Shown here piece after piece: positions 35,158 through 43,562 of a stretch of 64,000 nucleotides of DNA; position 1 is the first letter of the stretch, and every line of letters begins with the position of its first letter. Origin of the DNA: Bacteroides stercoris ATCC 43183. Lineage in GTDB: Bacteria; Bacteroidota; Bacteroidia; Bacteroidales; Bacteroidaceae. The stretch lies in NCBI RefSeq assembly GCF_025147325.1, contig NZ_CP102262.1, positions 2,542,001 to 2,606,000 on the forward strand. The letters are read 5' to 3'. Under the pieces are notes generated by a model that saw nothing but the letters and a program-made list of their open reading frames with translations, was not told where the DNA came from and ran no database searches. A program made the position numbers and the translations under genes.

Positions 35158-35712
35158 TTATTCAGCAGCAGCTTCTGCTGCGGGAGCTTCTTCAGCCGGA
35201 GCTTCGGTTGCTTCTTCTGCAGGTGCTTCAGCGGCAGCCTTAGCAGCTTCTTCAGCAGCTTTCTTTTCGGCCAGTGCCTTAGCTTTCACTTCATTTACTT
35301 TCTTTTCAGCTTCCAGACGTGCTTTGGCTTCAGCTTTCTTAGCTTCTTCTTCCTTAGCTTTCAGAGCAGCCAAACCGCTTTGTTTGTTGTTCTTCCAAGC
35401 TTCGAATTTAGCTTCTGCTTCTGCTTCGCCGAATGCGCCTTTTGCTACACCGCCAAGAAGGTGTTTCTTCATGTAAACGCCTTCGCGAGAGAGGATGTTG
35501 CGAACAGTGTCGGTAGGTTGTGCACCTTTCAATACCCAGTCAAGTGCGCGGTCGAACTTCAAATCTACTGTGGCAGGATTGGTGTTAGGGTTGTAAGTAC
35601 CAATCTTCTCAATAAATTTACCATCACGTGGTGCTCTTACGTCTGCAATTACGATAGAGTAGAAAGCATAGCTTTTACGTCCATGTCTCTGCAATCTGAT
35701 TTTTGTTGCCAT
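35158..35712 (-). CDS. rpsP: 30S ribosomal protein S16 with alanine/glutamate-rich tail
   Basis: A 184-residue protein. Residues 1 to about 95 are S16 ([39 protein letters not shown]), which stabilises the 16S rRNA 5' domain. The rest is a charged helix of [12 protein letters not shown] repeats ending in a PAEE-type alanine- and glutamate-rich tail. Bacterial S16 is usually 80-100 residues; extended forms are frequent in Bacteroidetes. The gene is monocistronic, with a strong -33/-7 promoter upstream and a terminator downstream. Confidence 0.95.
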   Translation of the reverse strand: MATKIRLQRHGRKSYAFYSIVIADVRAPRDGKFIEKIGTYNPNTNPATVDLKFDRALDWVLKGAQPTDTVRNILSREGVYMKKHLLGGVAKGAFGEAEAEAKFEAWKNNKQSGLAALKAKEEEAKKAEAKARLEAEKKVNEVKAKALAEKKAAEEAAKAAAEAPAEEATEAPAEEAPAAEAAAE

Positions 35713-35771
35713 TTAAATAAATGTTTTTAGTTAATGATTTGAATTATGCTGCTATCTCGTAACAGCGGGCG

Positions 35772-35802
35772 CAAAGATACGCTTTTTCTTTTGATTGACA
35801 AA
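35772..35802 (-). promoter_or_regulatory. Strong Bacteroides promoter of rpsP
   Basis: On the minus strand TTTG (35802-35799) and TATCTTTG (35779-35772) are separated by 19 bases, the ideal spacing. The leader is about 50 bases. The remaining part of the 405-base gap up to 36117 shows only the promoter of the next gene. Confidence 0.75.
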
Positions 35803-36006
35803 GAGTTTGCCTGATATTTTCATTATCGTGCCATAAATGCGTTTCTGTGTGAAAGACGGATGTGATTGTGTCCTGTTCTTTAAAATGTCTCCCTGCCGTG
35901 CCCGGCTGTAATCTGCTTAAATTTCACTTTTTCAACAAATTAACCCTATAGGTATTATCCTCTTATTTGTCCCCCTCTCATTTTTCCCGATTTCATTGTT
36001 TCCACG

Positions 36007-36014
36007 TAATTTTG
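36007..36014 (+). promoter_or_regulatory. Promoter -7 element of the DUF3829 lipoprotein gene
   Basis: TAATTTTG matches TAnnTTTG and predicts a leader of about 95 bases. No convincing -33 element was seen. Confidence 0.4.
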
Positions 36015-36117
36015 CCTTATCCGACAAACGATAACATATCAGGAACAAACGGACCTATGTTGTCTTTGCCGGCAGACGAAAACTTTTAATACTAACACTA
36101 AAAACAGATTTGTAACA

Positions 36118-36996
36118 ATGAAGAAAATTACAGCAATTTCAGTTGTTTCCCTGCTTTTACTCGCTTCCTGCGGCGGCAAGGGAAAGGATGCCGCTTCCAT
36201 GGATTATGGATTGGAAGAAGCAAACGAGGTAATATCCTATTACAACACAAGCATCGACATCACCAAGAAAATGGTGGACATGGGAGAGATCTCCAAGATT
36301 ATCGATTATATGCAGAAAAACGGTAAGACTCTTGTAGCGCCCGTTGTTATCCGCACGCCGGTTTCCGCAACAGACACGACTGCTTTATTGAACCCCGGCG
36401 ATTGCTTCCCGTCCTCGGCTGCCGACAGTCTGAAGATGTACTACCGTCGTTTCTTCGATGTGTCCAAGCGTCTGTATGCCAATTATGATGCTTACCGCGC
36501 CTACATCAAGGCCGAAGACTATAAGGACGACAACTATGCCAAAGGTAATGAAATCTGTAAGGAAGAGAAAGAGTTGGCAGAACAGATTCCCGGACTTCGT
36601 TCCCAAATCTATGCCCTGCTTACTCCCTATGCCGATAAAGCCGAAGAGGCCACACTGATGGATAATCCGCTGAAGGACCATATCCTTGCCGGAAAGGCTT
36701 TGATTTTTGAGATAGAGAAGACTTTGGAACTCTATTCGCCCGAAGCCAAGAAGGAAGATTTGCAGGCTGCTTACAATGCTGTCAACGCCAAGAAAGAGGC
36801 AGCTTCGAAGTTGGAGAAGAAAGCGGATTTCCAGAGTGAGATGTCGAACTACGATAATTTGCTGAAGTATGTGGACAAGTTCCTGGGAGAACTCCGCAAG
36901 CAACTGCGCGACGGAAAGTTCACCGAGGATGGTTATAATGATTTAGTATCCGAATATAATGACGTAATCAGCCGTTACAATAGTTTTATAAACTGA
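36118..36996 (+). CDS. DUF3829 lipoprotein (YiiG-like)
   Basis: A 292-residue predicted lipoprotein with signal peptide and lipobox LLLASC (Cys18). The mature part is almost wholly alpha-helical, with repeated charged segments (EEANEVISYYNTSIDITKKMVDMG, AKKEDLQAAYNAVNAKKEAAS are written here only in part: EEANEVISYYN and KKEDLQAAYN). It resembles the DUF3829 family, whose function is not known. It stands alone between the rpsP promoter region and the convergent antiporter gene. Confidence 0.75.
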   Translation: MKKITAISVVSLLLLASCGGKGKDAASMDYGLEEANEVISYYNTSIDITKKMVDMGEISKIIDYMQKNGKTLVAPVVIRTPVSATDTTALLNPGDCFPSSAADSLKMYYRRFFDVSKRLYANYDAYRAYIKAEDYKDDNYAKGNEICKEEKELAEQIPGLRSQIYALLTPYADKAEEATLMDNPLKDHILAGKALIFEIEKTLELYSPEAKKEDLQAAYNAVNAKKEAASKLEKKADFQSEMSNYDNLLKYVDKFLGELRKQLRDGKFTEDGYNDLVSEYNDVISRYNSFIN

Positions 36997-37031
36997 TCGG
37001 CGTTCGGAATACAGCCGGTGTCCGGGAAGAA

Positions 37032-38390
37032 CTATGAGTATCTTCTCGGATACCTTATTAATATGGCGAGTACGGCGCAGGCTCCCATGCAGAACGGGTA
37101 GTACAGATTGCCTATGATGCTGAGCGGCGAGATGCCCGCCAGTCCTGCGGCTATCAGCATTTGTGCGCCGTAAGGGATAATGCCCTGAATGAGACAGGAA
37201 AATGTATCCAGTATGCTTGCTGTTTTCCGGCGGTCCAGGTGAAAGCGTTTGGCTATGTCTTTGGCGATGGGACCGGTGGTGATGATGGCAATGGTGTTGT
37301 TGGCGGTGCAAAGATTGGCTACACTCACCAGTGCGGCTATACTGAATTCCGCACCCCGCTTGCCTGTGACGTGGCGGGTGAGGCGGGTGATGATAAAGTC
37401 GATACCGCCGTTGTAGCGGATTGTTTCCAGCATTCCGCCTGCCAGCAGGGTGATGATGATAAGTTCGCCCATACCGGTGATACCTGTTCCCATAGCGCCG
37501 AACCAATCAAAGAAAGCGGTGCTTGCATTCATGTTTTCGGCAGGAGTGACGCCGAAGACGCCCGTTGCCGTGCAAATGCCGATGATTCCCGTAGAGACGA
37601 TGCCAAGTAGCAAAACCACCATCACATTGACTCCGGTTATTGCCGTACCCAGTACGATAAGGTAGGGGATTACCTTTATCCATTCAATCTCGTATATCTG
37701 CGGAACGGCGGATAAGGAAAGTCCCTGAATTACATAGATGCCCAGTACCACCAGTGCAGCCGGCACTACAATCATGAAATTTATTTTGAACTTGTCCCTC
37801 ATCACACAATCCTGCGTTTTGGTGGATGCAATGGTGGTGTCTGATATGAAGGAAAGATTGTCTCCGAAGAACGAACCGCCCACTACAATGGCTGTCATAT
37901 AAGGCAGGTCGATACCGGTTTTCTCTGCCAGTCCCACCGCTACCGGAGTCAGGGCAACGATTGTTCCCACGCTTGTACCGATGGATAGGGAGATGAAACA
38001 GGCAGCGATGAAAATACCCGCCAGCAGCAGGTTGTCCGGCAGGATATGCAGGGTCAGGTTTACAGTGGCGTCGATAGCTCCCATCTGTTTGGCGCTTTGT
38101 GCAAACGCTCCGGCAAGGACAAATATCCATATCATCAGCAATATGTTCTTGTTACCGGCGCCGACGGAGAACTGATAGATGCGTTGTTCCAGCTTCAGTC
38201 CCCGCGTAATGGCAATGGCGTAGCAGGACGACAGCAGAAAAGCTACCGTTATCGGCACTTTATAGAAATCATTTATAAGCAGTGATGTGATGAGGTATAA
38301 ACAAAGAAATACAGCCAACGGACTCAGCGACCACCAGCCGCCCTTTTGCTTGGGAGAGGTATTTGTATCTGCGGACATACTTTCTATCAT
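37032..38390 (-). CDS. NhaC-family Na+/H+ antiporter
   Basis: A 452-residue inner-membrane protein with about eleven to twelve hydrophobic segments. Conserved stretches include SIGTSVGTIVALTPVAVG, GGSFFGDNLSFISDTTIAS and GGMLETIRYNGGIDF, matching NhaC antiporters, including the DN and SDT residues in the transport core. Starts at 38390 (MIESMSAD) and 38378 (MSADTNTS) are both possible. It is on the same strand as the altronate dehydratase but has its own promoter element and is separated by a large inverted repeat, so a role in hexuronate use is uncertain. Confidence 0.82.
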   Translation of the reverse strand: MIESMSADTNTSPKQKGGWWSLSPLAVFLCLYLITSLLINDFYKVPITVAFLLSSCYAIAITRGLKLEQRIYQFSVGAGNKNILLMIWIFVLAGAFAQSAKQMGAIDATVNLTLHILPDNLLLAGIFIAACFISLSIGTSVGTIVALTPVAVGLAEKTGIDLPYMTAIVVGGSFFGDNLSFISDTTIASTKTQDCVMRDKFKINFMIVVPAALVVLGIYVIQGLSLSAVPQIYEIEWIKVIPYLIVLGTAITGVNVMVVLLLGIVSTGIIGICTATGVFGVTPAENMNASTAFFDWFGAMGTGITGMGELIIITLLAGGMLETIRYNGGIDFIITRLTRHVTGKRGAEFSIAALVSVANLCTANNTIAIITTGPIAKDIAKRFHLDRRKTASILDTFSCLIQGIIPYGAQMLIAAGLAGISPLSIIGNLYYPFCMGACAVLAILIRYPRRYS

Positions 38391-38427
38391 GAGTTTATAA
38401 GAACGATTGTTTTGAGTAAATCGGCTG

Positions 38428-38435
38428 CAAAGATA
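38428..38435 (-). promoter_or_regulatory. Promoter -7 element of the antiporter gene
   Basis: The minus-strand sequence TATCTTTG matches TAnnTTTG, about 38 bases before the start at 38390. Confidence 0.5.
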
Positions 38436-38468
38436 CAAAAACGGATGGAATTCTGGTCATATCTAAAT

Positions 38469-38560
38469 ATTCGGACAGAAGAACAAAAGAACAAAAAAGG
38501 AAAAATTTTATTTTTCTGGTAACATTACCTATTTTTATTCTTTTGTTCTTCTGTCCGAAT
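38469..38560. repeat. Perfect 23-bp inverted repeat between uxaA and the antiporter gene
   Basis: The 23-base arm at 38469-38491, beginning ATTCGGACAGAAG, is perfectly repeated in reverse at 38538-38560. The loop is 46 bases and AT-rich. The purine-rich arm could form a long hairpin in either transcript, but no T run follows as in a standard terminator. It lies 65 bases beyond the uxaA stop. Confidence 0.8.
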
Positions 38561-38624
38561 CATTGTGGAATACCCGTCAACATCAGACGGTAATTCCGTG
38601 CACTCGGGCTATGAGCGCTTGCCG

Positions 38625-40115
38625 TTACAGTGTCACCCCTGTCTTGAAAATGGCGATTTCTTTATAACCTTTCTTTTCATTGTTCACAAACTCGCCGCTT
38701 GCTACGCGGATAACGTAGTCGACGAAACGTTCGCAAGTCTTTTCCATCGGTTCGTTTTCAAGGATAACGCCGGCGTTGAAGTCAATCCAGCCCGGTTTGT
38801 TCTTGGCGAGGGTGGAGTTGGTGGAAATCTTCATGGTCGGTACGTACGTTCCGAACGGCGTTCCGCGGCCTGTTGTAAACAATACCATGTGGCATCCGCA
38901 CGAAGCCAGGGCGGTGGCGGCAACCAGGTCGTTTCCCGGAGCGGAAAGCAGGTTCAGGCCTTTTACTTTCAGGCGTTCGCCATAAGGAAGTACACCTTCC
39001 ACATAGCTCTTGCCGCACTTCTGGGTGCATCCCAAAGCCTTGTCTTCCAGTGTGGAGATACCACCTGCCTTGTTGCCCGGCGACGGATTCTCACCTACCG
39101 GTTCGCCATGCGAGAGGAAGTATTCCTTGAAGTCGTTAATCAGCTTTACGGTTTCTTCAAACAGTTCTTTGTTGCGGCAACGGTTCATCAGGATTGTTTC
39201 CGCACCGAACATTTCGGGCACTTCCGTCAATACACTCGTACCGCCTTGTGCAATGAGGAAGTCGGAGAACATGCCCAGCAGCGGATTAGCCGTAATGCCG
39301 GAGAATCCGTCGGAACCGCCGCATTTCAAACCTACACGCAATTCGCTCAGAGGCACGTCCACACGTTCGTCCTTGCTGGCTTTCGCGTAGAGTTCGCGCA
39401 GCAGTTTCATGCCTTCTTCGTATTCGTCGCCCACTTTTTGCGTCACCATGAACTTTACACGGTCGGAATCGTATTCACCCAAAAACTCGCGGAATACATC
39501 CGGCTGGTTGTTTTCGCATCCCAAACCTACCACAAGCACGGCGCCTGCATTGGGGTGCAGCACCATGTCGCGCAGTATTTTCTTGGTGTTTTCGTGGTCA
39601 TCGCCCAGTTGCGAACAGCCGTAGTTGTGCGGGAATGCCATGATTGCATCCACGCCTTTGCCGTCTGTCTCGCGGCGCAGGCCTTCTGCCAGTTGGTTGA
39701 CAATGCCGTTTACGCAACCCACCGTGGGGATAATCCATATTTCGTTGCGTACTCCCACATCGCCGTTTTTGCGGCGGTATCCTTTAAATGTCAGGTCCTT
39801 GTGCGGAATGTCCAGTTTCACTTCGGTGGGGTTGTACGTATATTCCAGCAGTCCGGCAAGATTGGTCCTGATGTTGTTTTCGTTCATCCAGTCGCCTTGT
39901 TTCCGTGCGGTGCGGGCGTGTCCTATGGGATAACCGTATTTAATTACATTCTCGCCTTCCGCAAAATCTTTCAGCGCGAATTTATGTCCGGCGGGGATAT
40001 CCTCGTTCAGGATGATTTCCTTGCCGTCTACTATGAGTTTTTCACCGGCCGGAAGTGCTGTGATAGCCACCGCAACGTTGTCGGCCGAGTTGATTTTCAG
40101 GTACTTTGTTTCCAT
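38625..40115 (-). CDS. uxaA: Altronate dehydratase
   Basis: A 496-residue UxaA-family enzyme that dehydrates D-altronate to 2-keto-3-deoxygluconate in galacturonate breakdown. An N-terminal SAF domain (about 1-90) is joined to the catalytic domain, as in full-length UxaA. Conserved motifs include RNEIWIIPTVGCVN, HNYGCSQLGDDH, GLGCENNQ, GLKCGGSDGFSGITANP and LEDKALGCTQKCGKS, with cysteines suited to an iron or cluster site. It lies 70 bases downstream of the LacI-type regulator gene, on the same strand. Its product feeds the divergent kdgK-kdgA pair. Confidence 0.92.
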   Translation of the reverse strand: METKYLKINSADNVAVAITALPAGEKLIVDGKEIILNEDIPAGHKFALKDFAEGENVIKYGYPIGHARTARKQGDWMNENNIRTNLAGLLEYTYNPTEVKLDIPHKDLTFKGYRRKNGDVGVRNEIWIIPTVGCVNGIVNQLAEGLRRETDGKGVDAIMAFPHNYGCSQLGDDHENTKKILRDMVLHPNAGAVLVVGLGCENNQPDVFREFLGEYDSDRVKFMVTQKVGDEYEEGMKLLRELYAKASKDERVDVPLSELRVGLKCGGSDGFSGITANPLLGMFSDFLIAQGGTSVLTEVPEMFGAETILMNRCRNKELFEETVKLINDFKEYFLSHGEPVGENPSPGNKAGGISTLEDKALGCTQKCGKSYVEGVLPYGERLKVKGLNLLSAPGNDLVAATALASCGCHMVLFTTGRGTPFGTYVPTMKISTNSTLAKNKPGWIDFNAGVILENEPMEKTCERFVDYVIRVASGEFVNNEKKGYKEIAIFKTGVTL

Positions 40116-40185
40116 ATACTATGTTTTAATTGGTTTCGTTTGATAGTGTCGTATTACAGTTCCATTGCCTGATTGCCCGGCACTC

Positions 40186-41262
40186 TTATCTGTTATAATA
40201 GAATTCTATATTTTCTTTTGTCAGCAAGTCAATCGGCATGAAGTTCTCCCTTGCGATTTCTTTTTTCAGAATCAGGTGGTCGCACAGCGCTTTGATGCCG
40301 TCGAAGCCCTGCAGGGTAGGCTGTTGGGCAATAAGGAAGAAAATGCTTCCTTCTTTCAGGCAGTCCACATTGCGTTTCAGCAGGTCGTACCCCATGAGGT
40401 TGAAATCCGTTTTCCGGTGTCTTTGCAGGTACTCTCCGATGATGTATGCTTTGGAGTTGAATGTGATGCCGTTTTTTACGGTGGGATGGGCGCGGAAGAA
40501 ATCATCCAGCATCTGTGCATCTTCACCGTCGCGTTTGGCGTGCAAGTCCAGTTCCCAGATGCGACAGCCGGGATGATGCTCGCGCATATATTCTCGGAAA
40601 CCGATTTCCCGCCGTTCCTGTTGGTTCGAACCTACAATGCCTTCGTTTATCTTGCGGAAGATAACGATTTCCTGTGCATCCTCACCGGCAAGCAGCATCA
40701 GCATACGTGCGGCAAAATACCCGCTTTGGTGTGAATTCTGTCCGAAGAAAGAGAGGGCGGGAGCTTCCTTGATATTCGAGTCTATATATATATAAGGTAT
40801 ATCCAGCTTTTCAAGTTCATCGGTAAAGGGAGTGGTGTACTGCGGGGCAGTGGGGGCAAACAACACACCGTCGGGCGTCATTTCCACGATACTGCGGGCT
40901 TCCCGGGCGAAGGAGCGGTAATCGTACGGGTCGTAGTACCTCAGCTTCACAGTGATGTTGAAATCCGAGTAGGTGGTCAGCGCTTCGTGTATGCCGCTTT
41001 CCACTTCGGTCCAATATTCTCCGGTTTCGTGCTGGGGTAGCAGGCAAGCAAAGGCGTACTTCTTGTTGGAAGCCAATGCGCTGGCGTACATATTGGGCTG
41101 GTAGTTCAGTTTCTCCAGAATTTCTTCCACGCGTTTGCGGCTGGCTTCCGACACTCCGCTACGTCCGTGGATGACGCGGTCTACGGTTCCTACCGACACA
41201 TCGGCCATCTTGGCGATGTCTTTGATTCTTATTCTTTCCGGCGTATTCATGGTTTTACTCAT
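40186..41262 (-). CDS. LacI-family transcription regulator of the hexuronate locus
   Basis: A 358-residue regulator. The N-terminal helix-turn-helix reads RIRIKDIAKMADVSVGTVDR, followed by the hinge ALASNKKYAF, and a periplasmic-binding-like sensor domain (about 65-350). Start MSKTMNTPERI at 41262 was chosen; ATG 41250 is possible. It is divergent from kdgK and first in line with uxaA, so it probably senses a hexuronate intermediate such as KDG. Candidate operators flank a shared divergent promoter palindrome. Confidence 0.88.
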   Translation of the reverse strand: MSKTMNTPERIRIKDIAKMADVSVGTVDRVIHGRSGVSEASRKRVEEILEKLNYQPNMYASALASNKKYAFACLLPQHETGEYWTEVESGIHEALTTYSDFNITVKLRYYDPYDYRSFAREARSIVEMTPDGVLFAPTAPQYTTPFTDELEKLDIPYIYIDSNIKEAPALSFFGQNSHQSGYFAARMLMLLAGEDAQEIVIFRKINEGIVGSNQQERREIGFREYMREHHPGCRIWELDLHAKRDGEDAQMLDDFFRAHPTVKNGITFNSKAYIIGEYLQRHRKTDFNLMGYDLLKRNVDCLKEGSIFFLIAQQPTLQGFDGIKALCDHLILKKEIARENFMPIDLLTKENIEFYYNR

Positions 41263-41268
41263 GGCTTT

Positions 41269-41284
41269 TTGTGCCCGTGCACAA
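41269..41284. promoter_or_regulatory. Candidate LacI-type operator 1
   Basis: TTGTGCCCGTGCACAA is a 6-4-6 inverted repeat with perfect arms, seven bases upstream of the regulator start. A related site lies at 41351-41367. The length and central CG resemble LacI-family operators. Confidence 0.5.
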
Positions 41285-41307
41285 TAATAATCTAAATATT
41301 TTCGATA

Positions 41308-41353
41308 CAAATATATAACAATTTTTGTAATTACGAAAATTGTTGTATATTTG
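41308..41353. promoter_or_regulatory. 46-bp palindrome carrying divergent promoters
   Basis: The 46 bases from CAAATATA (41308-41315) to TATATTTG (41346-41353) equal their own reverse complement except at two symmetric base pairs. The ends are -7 elements pointing outwards: TATATTTG at 41346-41353 for kdgK and the same sequence on the minus strand at 41315-41308 for the regulator. A TTTG at 41324-41327 is a good -33 for the kdgK side. The dyad centre is TAATTA. Confidence 0.75.
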
Positions 41354-41367
41354 TGCCCGCACACGAA
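41351..41367. promoter_or_regulatory. Candidate LacI-type operator 2
   Basis: TTGTGCCCGCACACGAA overlaps the end of the kdgK -7 element and shares TTGTGCCCG with operator 1, 82 bases away. Binding would block the kdgK promoter directly. Confidence 0.45.
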
Positions 41368-41495
41368 AGCTATGAAGAACGAGCTGTCTTTTAGTTTACT
41401 CTGCATGGTATCAGGTGTTTAGCTTTTTAATAGGAGCTGATGTGATAATTTGAAAGAAACAATTTAATCATAGTATTTAATAAAAACATAGAATT

Positions 41496-42521
41496 ATGGG
41501 AAAGAAAGTCGTTACATTAGGTGAGATTATGTTGAGACTGTCCACTCCGGGCAACACTCGTTTCGTACAGTCCGATTCTTTTGATGTAGTATATGGCGGC
41601 GGTGAGGCTAACGTTGCTGTCAGCTGTGCTAACTACGGTCATGATGCTTACTTTGTAACAAAATTGCCGAAACACGAAATCGGTCAGTCGGCAGTGAACG
41701 CTTTGCGCAAATATGGTGTAAAGACAGACTTCATCGCACGTGGTGGCGACCGCGTAGGTATCTATTATCTGGAAACCGGTGCATCTATGCGTCCCAGCAA
41801 AGTGATTTACGACCGTGCCCATTCTGCAATTGCTGAAGCCGATGCAGCGGATTTCGATTTCGACGCTATCATGGAAGGTGCAGATTGGTTCCACTGGTCA
41901 GGTATCACTCCCGCTATCTCCGACAAGGCTGCCGAACTTACCCGTCTGGCTTGCGAAGCTGCCAAGCGCCACGGCGTTACGGTATCGGTAGACCTTAACT
42001 TCCGTAAGAAACTTTGGACAAAGGAAAAAGCTCAGTCCATCATGAAACCGTTGATGCAATACGTAGACGTTTGCATCGGTAACGAAGAAGACGCCGAACT
42101 CTGCCTCGGTTTCAAACCCGATGCCGATGTAGAAGGCGGTAAGACAGATGCAGAAGGCTACAAAGGCATCTTCAAGGCTATGGCTAAGGAATTCGGTTTC
42201 AAATACGTTATTTCTACATTGCGTGAATCATTCTCGGCAACGCACAACGGTTGGAAAGCAATGATTTACAACGGTGAGGAATTCTACGAATCAAAACGTT
42301 ACGATATCAATCCGATCATCGACCGCGTAGGTGGCGGTGACTCTTTCTCAGGCGGTATCATCCACGGTTTGCTGACTAAGCCCAACCAGGGCGCTGCCCT
42401 CGAATTCGCAGTGGCTGCTTCCGCTTTGAAGCACACTATCAACGGTGACTTCAACCTCGTTTCAGTTGAGGAGGTAGAAGCGCTGGCAGGCGGTGACGCA
42501 AGCGGTCGTGTACAACGCTAA
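41496..42521 (+). CDS. kdgK: 2-keto-3-deoxygluconate kinase
   Basis: A 341-residue PfkB-family kinase that phosphorylates KDG to KDPG. Motifs are YGGGEANVAVSCANYG near the N-terminus and the C-terminal VGGGDSFSGGIIHG, with D282 the likely catalytic base. It is the first gene after the divergent promoter. A hairpin repeat element separates it from the aldolase gene 127 bases downstream. Codon use is biased to preferred codons, in keeping with high expression. Confidence 0.92.
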   Translation: MGKKVVTLGEIMLRLSTPGNTRFVQSDSFDVVYGGGEANVAVSCANYGHDAYFVTKLPKHEIGQSAVNALRKYGVKTDFIARGGDRVGIYYLETGASMRPSKVIYDRAHSAIAEADAADFDFDAIMEGADWFHWSGITPAISDKAAELTRLACEAAKRHGVTVSVDLNFRKKLWTKEKAQSIMKPLMQYVDVCIGNEEDAELCLGFKPDADVEGGKTDAEGYKGIFKAMAKEFGFKYVISTLRESFSATHNGWKAMIYNGEEFYESKRYDINPIIDRVGGGDSFSGGIIHGLLTKPNQGAALEFAVAASALKHTINGDFNLVSVEEVEALAGGDASGRVQR

Positions 42522-42525
42522 TGAT

Positions 42526-42604
42526 TTTTTTCAGGCACGGATTCCACGGATTCCGGTGTAATAATCACGCAAAGAACACGCTACTAATCCGTGTCTGAAA
42601 GAAC
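42526..42604. repeat. Hairpin repeat element between kdgK and kdgA
   Basis: TTCAGGCACGGATT (42530-42543) is inverted at 42586-42599 with one G/T position, and flanking T-rich and A-rich tracts lengthen the stem. The ends match the arms of the element at 33779-33874, so this is a shorter or deleted member of the same family inserted within an operon. Confidence 0.65.
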
Positions 42605-42647
42605 AGAAAAAGAGTTATTTCCATACATTAAATTACTGATTAATACA

Positions 42648-43316
42648 ATGGCAAAATTTGATAAAATAGCCGTATTGAACAAAATTGGTTCAACCGGTAT
42701 GGTTCCTGTATTCTACCACAAAGATGCAGAAGTGGCAAAGAAAGTAGTGAAAGCTTGTTACGATGGTGGTGTTCGTGCATTCGAGTTTACCAACCGCGGT
42801 GACTTTGCTCACGAAGTATTTGCAGAAGTTGTGAAGTTCGCAGCAAAAGAATGCCCTGAAATGGCTATGGGTGTAGGTTCTATCGTAGACCCTGCTACTG
42901 CGGCACTGTACCTGCAATTGGGTGCAAACTTCATTGTAGGCCCGTTGTTCAACCCCGAAATCGCTAAGATTTGCAACCGCCGTTTGGTAGCTTACACTCC
43001 GGGATGCGGAAGCGTTTCAGAAGTTGGTTTCGCACAGGAAGTAGGTTGCGACCTTTGCAAGATATTCCCGGGTGATGTACTGGGCACTAAACTTGTAAAA
43101 GGTCTGTTGGCTCCGATGCCGTGGTCTAAGCTGATGGTTACCGGCGGTGTGGAACCGACACAGGAAAACCTGACTTCTTGGATTAAAGCCGGCGTATTCT
43201 GCGTAGGTATGGGTTCCAAGCTCTTCCCGAGCGATAAGGTTGCTGCCGAGGACTGGACTTACGTTACGGAGAAATGTAAGGAAGCTTTGGCTTACATTGC
43301 AGAAGCAAGAAAGTAA
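42648..43316 (+). CDS. kdgA: KDPG / 4-hydroxy-2-oxoglutarate aldolase
   Basis: A 222-residue class I aldolase that cleaves KDPG to pyruvate and glyceraldehyde 3-phosphate. The Schiff-base lysine is K138 in CKIFPGD, the general acid/base glutamate is E46 in FEFTNRG, and GGVEPTQEN is the phosphate-binding turn. The start MAKFDKIA was chosen. An upstream frame extension of 19 codons overlaps the repeat element and lacks homology. It completes the galacturonate route with uxaA and kdgK and is followed by a terminator. Confidence 0.94.
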   Translation: MAKFDKIAVLNKIGSTGMVPVFYHKDAEVAKKVVKACYDGGVRAFEFTNRGDFAHEVFAEVVKFAAKECPEMAMGVGSIVDPATAALYLQLGANFIVGPLFNPEIAKICNRRLVAYTPGCGSVSEVGFAQEVGCDLCKIFPGDVLGTKLVKGLLAPMPWSKLMVTGGVEPTQENLTSWIKAGVFCVGMGSKLFPSDKVAAEDWTYVTEKCKEALAYIAEARK

Positions 43317-43357
43317 TTATTATATTTCATTTTGTTTAAAGGTGTTTAAAGGGGACA

Positions 43358-43398
43358 ACCATCGAGGTGCTACGGCACTTCGGTGGTTTGTTTTTTTA
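43358..43398 (+). terminator. Terminator of the kdgK-kdgA transcript
   Basis: ACCATCGAGGTGC and GCACTTCGGTGGT pair as a 13-bp stem (two G/T pairs) with a TACG loop, followed by a T-rich run. It lies about 40 bases after the kdgA stop. Confidence 0.8.
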
Positions 43399-43525
43399 TA
43401 CCCGGTGTAATGCTTTCGGCGGATAGTGTGTCACATTGGTAGCATTTTAACTGTTTACAAGTGTAAAAGAGACGCTTAATCTCTAAAACAATGTTATAAA
43501 ACACACACTTCTTTCCCCTCCTGTT

Positions 43526-43556
43526 TGCGCACACGGAAAAAAGTATTACCTTTGCA
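43526..43556 (+). promoter_or_regulatory. Strong orphan Bacteroides promoter
   Basis: TTTG at 43526-43529 and TACCTTTG at 43549-43556 are separated by 19 bases, the ideal spacing. No protein gene begins within 400 bases downstream. Confidence 0.7.
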
Positions 43557-43562
43557 ATGCAG

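Noticed and set aside
38565..40172. A 535-residue plus-strand frame
   Set aside because: It lies exactly antisense to uxaA, which has full family motifs. The translation shows no domain, and such long antisense frames are common over codon-biased genes.
42591..42647. Nineteen-codon N-terminal extension of the KDPG aldolase
   Set aside because: It is encoded partly by the right arm of the hairpin repeat element and has no homology. ATG 42648 begins the conserved protein.
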